5,170 bases of DNA from Chlamydiota bacterium (GTDB taxonomy: Bacteria > Chlamydiota > Chlamydiia > Chlamydiales > Rhabdochlamydiaceae): the NCBI GenBank assembly GCA_027348355.1, contig DAIEPN010000096.1, positions 1-5,170 on the forward strand, read 5' to 3'. Shown piece by piece: positions 1-5,170 of this stretch. The position numbers and the translations under genes were made by a program. Positions within the stretch are counted from its first letter, which is position 1. Every line of letters starts with the position of its first letter. The notes beneath the pieces were generated by a model. The model saw only the letters and a list, made by a program, of their open reading frames with translations, ran no database searches and was not told the DNA's origin.

Positions 1-197
1 GTAGGCATTCTCCTATGCTACAAAACTCCGAAAAACCGCTCTTCCCTGGATTTGCTCAGCTTAAGGGTATCTCTAAAGAGATTGCTTTTGAAGTCGGAAA
101 AATCGCCCAGCAAGAAGGTTTTGCAGACAAGATAAGCAGTGAGGAGCTCAAAGAGCGTATTAATGCCATTATGTGGACTCCTCACTACGAGAGATAG
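1..197 (+). CDS. maeA: NAD-dependent malic enzyme, C-terminal end (partial, 5' end outside window)
   Basis: The reading frame is open from the left edge (first full codon at 3) to a TAG stop at 195-197, so this is the tail of a longer gene and not a 60-residue protein starting at the ATG at 15. Malic enzyme oxidatively decarboxylates malate to pyruvate in the cytosol, usually reducing NAD in this long-form class. The call rests on the end pattern of that class: an SPML stretch, then LFPGF (family usually L-Y/F/L-P-P-L), then a helix with ISKEIAFEVGKIAQQEGFA (compare the family's 'vS..IA..V...a...g.A'), and the closing MWTPHY (family W-x-x-x-Y). Catalytic and cofactor-binding regions lie outside the window, so activity and NAD versus NADP preference cannot be judged. 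It converges on the minus-strand gene ending at 202. No clear hairpin terminator is visible between them. Confidence 0.7.
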   Translation, partial: RHSPMLQNSEKPLFPGFAQLKGISKEIAFEVGKIAQQEGFADKISSEELKERINAIMWTPHYER

Positions 198-201
198 TTT
201 C

Positions 202-1734
202 TTACTTAACGCTCATAAGATAGAGAATTAACCCACCCCAATCTTTTTTATTACAATGTTTTTTTACATGATCTTCTTGCTCAGTATTGAGACCGAGATG
301 TCTGCAAAACCCAGGCACATATTCCATGAAATTGTTGCTGTTATATTCTTCATCAAGGCGTTGGGCTATCCCATCGCGGCCGCTTAGTTTTCCTGTGAGA
401 AAGCCATCCCATTTAAAACCGTTTTCTTTGATTTTTTTTAAAGCTTTTATTAGTTCATGATCAGTAAAGACAACTCCCAAAAAACGAAGTGGGTGGACAG
501 CATTGATCTTATCACCCTTTTTTTTCATTTCTCCTTGTTTAGGGAGTAGAAGAAGAGGATTGGTATAAGCTACCGTTTCGATGATGCTTGCAATTGTGTG
601 TCTATCACTATCTTTCAGAGTTAAATTTTTAACAAAAGGGTCGGACTGAGTGACTTCAATAGACTCAAAAGTTGGTTTGGCTAAATTTGATTTACTTTTA
701 TCAACTCGATAGCCCGGGTTTTCGATGATGGCAATGAGGTTGTCATGAGCCAAAGTAGAAAAAATAGGAACGTGGACTATCACGCTACGGCGGTTATCTT
801 GCAATAGATTGGATGCCATAGAGTTTACTTTGTCCAGGCTAATTTCTTTGAGCAAGGCTAGGGAGCTTAGCAAAAACTTTCTAAGGGAAAGGTCTGGGGA
901 TCCAGCTTGCAAAAGATCGTTTCTTAGAGAAAGGATAGTTAACGAATTGGAACTTTCAACATCTTTTTTTATCCTTTCAAGCTCAGTAATGATCTTGGTT
1001 TTACAAGAGAGAAATTCGCTCTCCAAAATCGGTTTTTTTAGGTCTTCTTCCTGAGCTAAAAGCTCTTCTACCGTTTCTAACGCATATTGTTGTGGACATG
1101 TGGCAGTAATTGAGCAGGTGAAATCAAATTTTTTATTTTGGAAAGAGTGAGAAAGGGAAGCGTAATATTGTGAAGAAGAGGGGAATTTCTGTTTTATGAT
1201 TGTTTCAATGCATTTAGTAATCCAAAACTGTTTTAGGTCAAAGTTAGTTTCTAAGGATGTTTCTTCTGGGACAAATTGAATAGTAACATAGGCGTTGGTG
1301 TCTTCTCCGTGTTGAAGTAATGAAACAGGGGAGCTTGTAGGTTGATCCGTAGCATAGGAAACATCGGAGAAGGCATTCGCTACGAGCCTTTCTATTTCGC
1401 TCATGTTAAAATTACCGGTTAGGAGAATTTTGATAGAAGAAGGGTCTTGCGCAGTTTCTAAGAGTTCCTCAGAACAGTTTCTTAAAAAACGATCAATATT
1501 CTCAATAGAATCGGCAGGTGCCTGTTTACTTATGAATGGTATCTTATCTTTTAGTACAATGACTTGGACTAAAGCCTCTGAATTCGTTTCACTATACACA
1601 ATTGTGATGGGACTTTGGAGTGTTCTTTTTTGAACTTTTGTACTTTTGATTAAAGCATCTGATAGCTCTACACCTTGTAGAGAGGCAAAGCTTAAAGATA
1701 GAAGGGTTGCTACAATAAAACGAGAGCAGCGCAT
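202..1734 (-). CDS. Exported M16-like protein without zinc motif, tandem paralog A
   Basis: I do not recognise a named gene. The 510-residue protein starts with a signal peptide (MRCSR, hydrophobic core about 6-18, mature chain probably from about VELSD at 22), so it is exported. Residues about 78-125 follow the M16 peptidase pattern at the end of a half-domain: a helix, then IKILLTGNF, then MSEIERLVANAF. Residues about 143-325 resemble the following M16 domain: AYVTIQFVPE, a helix FWITKCIETII, CSITATCPQ, and VNSMASNLLQDNRRSVIVHVP. No HxxEH or HxxE site is present, so proteolysis is unlikely. Residues about 365-510 form a separate conserved module with LKDSD, ETVAYT, KGDKI and VHPLRFLG. The ATG at 1734-1732 follows a GGAG at 1744-1741 with 6-base spacing, which supports this start. 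The protein is roughly half identical to its neighbour at 1828-3375. A pseudo-peptidase scaffold or non-catalytic M16 partner subunit is an inference. Confidence 0.85.
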   Translation of the reverse strand: MRCSRFIVATLLSLSFASLQGVELSDALIKSTKVQKRTLQSPITIVYSETNSEALVQVIVLKDKIPFISKQAPADSIENIDRFLRNCSEELLETAQDPSSIKILLTGNFNMSEIERLVANAFSDVSYATDQPTSSPVSLLQHGEDTNAYVTIQFVPEETSLETNFDLKQFWITKCIETIIKQKFPSSSQYYASLSHSFQNKKFDFTCSITATCPQQYALETVEELLAQEEDLKKPILESEFLSCKTKIITELERIKKDVESSNSLTILSLRNDLLQAGSPDLSLRKFLLSSLALLKEISLDKVNSMASNLLQDNRRSVIVHVPIFSTLAHDNLIAIIENPGYRVDKSKSNLAKPTFESIEVTQSDPFVKNLTLKDSDRHTIASIIETVAYTNPLLLLPKQGEMKKKGDKINAVHPLRFLGVVFTDHELIKALKKIKENGFKWDGFLTGKLSGRDGIAQRLDEEYNSNNFMEYVPGFCRHLGLNTEQEDHVKKHCNKKDWGGLILYLMSVK

Positions 1735-1769
1735 ATATGACTCCGAGTTGTGCTTTTATAAAGGATCAA

Positions 1770-1798
1770 CATGTACCATGATTTCAAAATTTTCTTAA
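1770..1798 (-). promoter_or_regulatory. Candidate promoter of paralog A, conserved with paralog B
   Basis: On the minus strand TTAAGA (1798-1793), a 17-base spacer and TACATG (1775-1770) lie about 36 bases before the ATG at 1734, matching the layout upstream of paralog B. A TATAAA at about 1755-1760 is an alternative -10, but its best -35 (TTGAAA) is 21 bases away. The element sits in the 93-base gap after paralog B stops, so paralog A may be transcribed alone or by read-through. Confidence 0.35.
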
Positions 1799-1827
1799 AG
1801 CATGAATTTTGCATTGGAAAAGCAACA

Positions 1828-3375
1828 TTACTGTTTTTTTTGATCAATCAGGTAACTGATCATCGAGTCCCATTCTCTACGTTCTGCATATTTTCGAACC
1901 CTTTCTTCTTGCGTTGGATTAAGATCTATGTGGCTGCAAAAGTAGGAGAGATAGTCACGGGTATCTGAAAACCTATCTTCTTTAAATCGGTCTGCAAAAC
2001 CAGGTCTTCCACTACCGGTTCCGTGGACAAATCCTTTCCAACGAAAGGTATCGCCTTTAATTGCATGCATGGCTTTGATTAAATCCTTATCGTTAAACAC
2101 ATATCCTAAGAACCGTAAAGGGTGTACATGATCAATTTTATCGCCTTTTGCGCTTAGCTCTTTTTGTTGGAAGGGTAATTTAAGGAGGCTAGTATAGGCA
2201 ACTGCTTCTATGAGGCTTACGATGCCTTTTTTATCACTGTCCTTCAAATGCAGGTTTCTAGTAAATGGGTCCGAATAGCTTACCTCAATTGATTCTGAAG
2301 TTGCGGTATTATATAAATTTGAGATACTTTTATCGACTCGAAGAGCTGGGTTTTTTGCAACTTCTATGGTTTTTACAATATTACCAATTGAAAGAGAGGA
2401 AAATACAGGGGCATTCACAAGCACACTACGTGTGTCATCTTGAAAAAGAGTATTCGCATAGGAGTTGAGCTTCTCTATAGAAATTTCACCTAGGAGCTCG
2501 GTCGACGTTGCTAAAAAGTCTTGTAGCGAAATAGAAACGTTACCAGCTTGTAAAAAGTCCATTCGCATAGAGAGGACCTCGCGGGAGTTTGCCTTTTCGA
2601 CCAGGTCTTTACATTTTTCTATATGCGATAGAATTTGCTTTTTGCTCGATTCGAACTGTTCTTGAGTAAAAGGAGCTCTTTTTATCTCTTCTTGGTGGAG
2701 TAAAAGCTGTTCTAGGGTTTCTAAGGCATAATGCTGTGGGCATGTTGCCGTAACGGAGCAGGCAAAAGAAAGTTTATTTTCAGTAAGGGAAGAGGAAAGA
2801 GCAGTATAAAACGGAGATGAGGTTGTGAGACCGTTCCAGAAGATTGTTTCGATCTGTTTTGTCATCCAAAACTTCTTTAAGTCATAATAAGTCTCAAGCG
2901 AGCTGTTTTCAGGAGTAAATCTAAGTGTAACATAGGCATTTTGATCTTCTCCACTTAGGTGTAGGGAAATTTTCTCTTGGGGTTTTTCTTCATCAAATGT
3001 CACTGTAGAAAAAATTTGATCTGCAACATTTTCTAAAGAGTCTATAGTAAAATTACCAGCTACAAAAATCCTGATCGAGGTCGGGTCTTGAGCTGTTTGA
3101 GACAGGTCTTCTTCACAGGTTAGAAGAAACTTCTCGATGCTTTCAAGAGAGTCTACTACCTCTTCCTTTTTAAGTAGGACTATATCATTTTTTAATATGG
3201 CAATCTGGACTAAGGAAGTGGAACATGTCTGATCTTGAAGGATTGTGATTGGCTTTTGTAAGCCTATTACTTGGATTACTTGGCTTTTTAGCAGGTTGTC
3301 CGATAACTCTACACTTTCTGCACAAACACAAAATAAAGACAGTGCAGTAGCTACTAAAAGACTTTTTTGTTGCAT
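1828..3375 (-). CDS. Exported M16-like protein without zinc motif, tandem paralog B
   Basis: This 515-residue protein is a full-length paralog of the gene at 202-1734. The signal peptide (MQQKS, core about 6-18) probably ends near AES-VELSD, leaving a mature start matching paralog A. SLFC and FCVC do not make a lipobox, so it is probably not a lipoprotein. M16-like features are IRIFVAGNF (101-109), AYVTLRFTPE (147-156), CSVTATCPQ (206-214) and a DTRSVLVNAPVF strand near 314-325. No HxxEH is found; HQEE near 227 has the wrong spacing. The C-terminal module (about 368-515) keeps LKDSD, EAVAYT, KGDKI, VHPLRFLG, SGRPG and W502. The ATG at 3375-3373 follows AGAGG (3386-3382) at 6 bases. It lies 93 bases upstream of paralog A and has a candidate promoter of its own at 3412-3440. 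The function is unknown. An inactive, envelope-located M16 homologue is my best description. Confidence 0.85.
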   Translation of the reverse strand: MQQKSLLVATALSLFCVCAESVELSDNLLKSQVIQVIGLQKPITILQDQTCSTSLVQIAILKNDIVLLKKEEVVDSLESIEKFLLTCEEDLSQTAQDPTSIRIFVAGNFTIDSLENVADQIFSTVTFDEEKPQEKISLHLSGEDQNAYVTLRFTPENSSLETYYDLKKFWMTKQIETIFWNGLTTSSPFYTALSSSLTENKLSFACSVTATCPQHYALETLEQLLLHQEEIKRAPFTQEQFESSKKQILSHIEKCKDLVEKANSREVLSMRMDFLQAGNVSISLQDFLATSTELLGEISIEKLNSYANTLFQDDTRSVLVNAPVFSSLSIGNIVKTIEVAKNPALRVDKSISNLYNTATSESIEVSYSDPFTRNLHLKDSDKKGIVSLIEAVAYTSLLKLPFQQKELSAKGDKIDHVHPLRFLGYVFNDKDLIKAMHAIKGDTFRWKGFVHGTGSGRPGFADRFKEDRFSDTRDYLSYFCSHIDLNPTQEERVRKYAERREWDSMISYLIDQKKQ

Positions 3376-3411
3376 ATGATACCTCTAGAAAACTATTTCA
3401 AAAAGGAAACA

Positions 3412-3440
3412 TATGTAGCATGGCTCATGAATTTTCTCAA
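3412..3440 (-). promoter_or_regulatory. Candidate promoter of paralog B, conserved with paralog A
   Basis: On the minus strand TTGAGA (3440-3435), a 17-base spacer and TACATA (3417-3412) precede the gene at 3375 by about 37 bases. The -10 match is weak, but the same arrangement recurs at the same distance upstream of paralog A (TTAAGA, 17 bases, TACATG). Flanking bases are also shared (AGAAAATT after the -35, CATG before the -10). Conservation between the paralogs, more than consensus fit, is the evidence. Confidence 0.4.
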
Positions 3441-3486
3441 AGCAAGAATAGAAAATTTGACAGAACTTTTTGTGAACTATGTAGAG

Positions 3487-4824
3487 TCAATTAAATTCGG
3501 GACTATTTCGAGAGATGCGAATTTTTTTGATAGATCTGTCATTAGAATTTAAAATCTCTAGATCAAAATCATCGTGGTGTAGTTTCCACCCTTTCTTAGG
3601 AATAGCCCCTGCGCAGTGAAAGACATAGCCGCCTATCGTATCATAGTCAGGATGCCTAGGAATAAAGATCTCGAGCTCTTTTTCTATGTCGATGATACTC
3701 ATTTTTGCATCCACGACATATCCTCCTGATGGGAGAGAAGAATAAAGGGTTGCTTCTCCTATATCATGTTCATCGGCGATTTCTCCGACTAGCTCTTCTA
3801 ATATATCTTCGATCGTAACAATTCCCTCAGTAGATCCATACTCATCCACGACGATGGCCAGGTGAATTTGTTTATTTCGGAACTCTTGGAGCAAATGGGA
3901 AATTTTTTTGGTCTCGGGGGTATAAAGGACTGGCTTCATAATTGTTTCAATTGGATTTTTCAGGTTCTTTTGAAGTTCATCATAGGTAGTAGAGCTTCCA
4001 TAGATAGATAAAATGTCTTTATAAAGGACCACTCCTATTATTTGGTCGAGTGTATCACGATAGACAGGGATCCTACTGTATCCTTCCGAGATGAATTTTT
4101 CTGCAGCCGTTTGAATGGTTGTATCAGATGGCAAGCTTAGGATATCGATGCGTGGGACCATGATTTCACGAGCCATACGTTCTTTGAAAACAGCCATGGA
4201 TAAAATGAGCTTTTGTTCATGTTGATCCAGCTCTGCTGAAATCTCTGATTCATGCAAAATTTCCAAAATTTTATTTTTCATCTGGAGCGCTGAAAGAGAA
4301 TGTTCCTCTTTGTTTCGACTGAAAAATTCAGAAATTTTTAAAAAAAGAGCTGATAAGGGCGCTAAAACAATAAGAAAACAGGAAATGACGCCAGAGAAAA
4401 TGCGTATGTATCTGATTGGATAGATAAGTGCTGCAAAGATCATCACGAGTTCGATTACAAATGAAAGTAGAAGTACGGAAACAAGTATGGAAACCCATTC
4501 TACCCAGGGCATAGAAAGAGTAGAGCCATTTACTAAAGTGATTTTTTCAGAGAAGAGGTTATAAGAGAGTAAAAGATAGAAACCTGCTATCGCGTAACAA
4601 ATGCGTAGAACATGTTTTCCTAAGCTCAAGCTAAAATAAAGACCGTCCCACTTCTTTTCTTTGAAGAAGGTTTTGAAAAAATTCTGAAAGAAAAAGAGAA
4701 GAGGAAGTCTGGAAAATTCTTGTTCCGAATGCAATCTTCCTAATTTTCGTAGTGCGTAAGCGTAGCCAGAAAAAATGGAGCAAATAAAAAGACTGAAAAT
4801 CGTAAGTAAAACAGGGATTAGCAA
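3487..4824 (-). CDS. CNNM/CorC/HlyC (TlyC-like) membrane protein with CBS pair
   Basis: This 445-residue inner-membrane protein has the full three-part layout of the CorC/CNNM family, often annotated as a TlyC-type haemolysin although members are linked to Mg2+/divalent cation handling. Residues 1-165 hold about four hydrophobic segments (about 3-24, 73-92, 108-136, 140-163), taking the place of the DUF21 transmembrane domain. Residues about 217-345 are a CBS pair: REIMVPRIDIL, SRIPVYRDTLDQIIGVVLYKDIL, then IVVDEYGSTEGIVTIEDILEELVGEIADEHD-type sequence, almost canonical. Residues about 360-440 match the CorC_HlyC C-terminal domain (GGYVVDAKMSI, DYDTIGGYVF, GAIPKKG, IKKIRISR). The start is TTG, chosen because AAGGAG lies 6 bases upstream and the next in-frame Met is only at residue 105. 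The membrane domain is divergent: FSGYAYAL stands where relatives usually have an S-E-x-A-L pattern. Whether it transports or senses ions, or has lytic activity, is not shown by the sequence. Confidence 0.9.
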   Translation of the reverse strand: MLIPVLLTIFSLFICSIFSGYAYALRKLGRLHSEQEFSRLPLLFFFQNFFKTFFKEKKWDGLYFSLSLGKHVLRICYAIAGFYLLLSYNLFSEKITLVNGSTLSMPWVEWVSILVSVLLLSFVIELVMIFAALIYPIRYIRIFSGVISCFLIVLAPLSALFLKISEFFSRNKEEHSLSALQMKNKILEILHESEISAELDQHEQKLILSMAVFKERMAREIMVPRIDILSLPSDTTIQTAAEKFISEGYSRIPVYRDTLDQIIGVVLYKDILSIYGSSTTYDELQKNLKNPIETIMKPVLYTPETKKISHLLQEFRNKQIHLAIVVDEYGSTEGIVTIEDILEELVGEIADEHDIGEATLYSSLPSGGYVVDAKMSIIDIEKELEIFIPRHPDYDTIGGYVFHCAGAIPKKGWKLHHDDFDLEILNSNDRSIKKIRISRNSPEFN

Positions 4825-4836
4825 GGAATTCTCCTT
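4825..4836 (-). promoter_or_regulatory. Ribosome binding site fixing the TTG start of the CBS-domain gene
   Basis: Read on the minus strand, AAGGAG (plus 4836-4831) is followed by 6 bases (AATTCC) and then TTG at 4824-4822. This is the strongest Shine-Dalgarno match among the three minus-strand genes. No in-frame ATG lies just upstream: the CATs at 4862-4864 and 4865-4867 are out of frame. This supports a genuine non-ATG start. Confidence 0.75.
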
Positions 4837-4901
4837 ATCGATGTAAAAAATTTTATTAAAACATCATTGAGAATATTTTTACAGTTCTTTACGACGCTTT
4901 G

Positions 4902-4928
4902 ATTCTAGTTAAAATTGATTGCTGTCAA
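4902..4928 (-). promoter_or_regulatory. Candidate sigma70-type promoter for the CBS-domain gene
   Basis: On the minus strand a perfect TTGACA (plus 4928-4923) is followed after 15 bases by TAGAAT (plus 4907-4902), five of six matches to the -10 consensus. Initiation would fall near 4895, leaving a leader of about 70 bases before the TTG start. The 15-base spacer is shorter than the usual 16-18, which lowers confidence. Upstream sequence is very AT-rich, which would suit UP-element-like contacts. Confidence 0.5.
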
Positions 4929-5106
4929 GAAGGTAAGCAAAGCGGTAACAACTTGAATCTTATGATTTTTCAAAAAAAAATATAAATTTTTTTAAAAACA
5001 ATTTGTTGCATGTATTTTAATGTAGAATTATTGATTTGTTTTAATAATTTATGATATTTTAAATATTTTAATTAAAATTGCGTGCTTTTTATGCTTAACA
5101 TGAGAT

Positions 5107-5165
5107 TATCCTAATAAAATTTTGAATGTTATGAACCTATCCTAATAAAATTTTAAATGATATGA
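5107..5165. repeat. Two tandem copies of a 28-base direct repeat, 31-base period
   Basis: Copies at 5107-5134 and 5138-5165 share 26 of 28 bases, including TATCCTAATAAAATTTT at their left ends. They differ at 5124/5155 (G/A) and 5129/5160 (T/A). The spacer is ACC (5135-5137). No third copy is recognisable one period upstream (5076-5106). The array could continue past the right edge. Confidence 0.85.
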
Positions 5166-5170
5166 TTTCT

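Larger units (their letters stand above)
4825..5170. other. AT-rich intergenic region, no gene seen
   Basis: No convincing coding frame, tRNA or structured RNA is visible in these 346 bases. The left part carries the ribosome binding site and candidate promoter of the CBS-domain gene. From about 4970 rightward composition becomes extremely A+T-rich, with a run of nine A (4972-4980) facing seven T (4987-4993). The right end holds two copies of a direct repeat (5107-5165). It probably contains the upstream region of a gene beyond the window. Confidence 0.7.

Noticed and set aside
15..197. Independent 60-residue small protein beginning at ATG 15
   Set aside because: The frame is open back to the window edge, and the residues before the ATG continue a malic-enzyme-like C-terminus; it is the tail of a larger gene.
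809..1054. Plus-strand 81-residue open frame
   Set aside because: Lies wholly inside paralog A on the other strand, with no family resemblance; antisense shadow.
1771..1968. Plus-strand 65-residue open frame across the A-B gap
   Set aside because: Mostly antisense to the end of paralog B, no good ribosome binding site, and it overlaps the promoter-like block conserved between the paralogs.
3310..3375. Lipoprotein signal in paralog B (cysteines at residues 16 and 18)
   Set aside because: Residues before the cysteines (SLF, FCV) do not fit a lipobox, and paralog A has no cysteine there.
202..3375. Active M16 metalloprotease
   Set aside because: I searched both proteins for HxxEH and looser HxxE-type zinc motifs and found none suitably placed.
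3430..3457. 8-base inverted repeat AATTTTCT/AGAAAATT with a 12-base loop, as a terminator for the CBS gene
   Set aside because: The stem is nearly all A/T and is not followed by a T run; it overlaps the candidate -35 of paralog B and is likely to arise by chance in such DNA.
3367..3552. Plus-strand 61-residue open frame across the gap between paralog B and the CBS gene
   Set aside because: Overlaps both genes antisense and the candidate promoter; composition looks random.
5003..5028. Rightward promoter TTGTTG ... TAGAAT
   Set aside because: The spacer is only 14 bases and the -35 matches three of six; such matches are expected by chance in A/T-rich sequence.

Overview
The window reads as an ordinary stretch of a moderately AT-rich bacterial chromosome. 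Style and content fit an obligate intracellular Chlamydiota-like organism: a CBS-domain 'TlyC/CorC-like' membrane protein next to a tandem pair of exported proteins with no familiar name, weak -35/-10 promoters, and little regulatory ornament. The phylum assignment is an inference from gene style and was not tested by any search.

Layout. Positions 1-197 (+) hold the last codons of a long-form malic enzyme, cut by the window edge. It converges on a tail-to-tail neighbour with only 4 bases between stop codons. Positions 202-1734 and 1828-3375 (both -) are two tandem paralogs of 510 and 515 residues, alike over their whole length (roughly half the residues identical by eye). Each has a signal peptide, a middle that resembles the non-catalytic half of M16 (pitrilysin/insulinase-type) proteins without an HxxEH zinc site, and a strongly conserved C-terminal module of about 145 residues that I cannot name. 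Their upstream regions are also recognisably homologous and share a candidate promoter, so the duplication unit included the promoter. Positions 3487-4824 (-) encode a 445-residue membrane protein of the CNNM/CorC/HlyC (TlyC) family that starts at a TTG codon. Positions 4825-5170 contain no gene: this very AT-rich leader carries a candidate promoter for the CBS-domain gene and, at the right edge, two copies of a 31-base-period direct repeat.

The three minus-strand genes lie in the same direction (4824 to 202) but are separated by 93-111 bases, and each has its own plausible promoter, so they are more likely separate transcripts than one tight operon. The proteins do not suggest one shared pathway. 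The malic enzyme acts in cytosolic central metabolism. The CBS-domain protein probably acts in the inner membrane in ion transport or sensing. The paired exported proteins, likely periplasmic, are the real unknown of the window.
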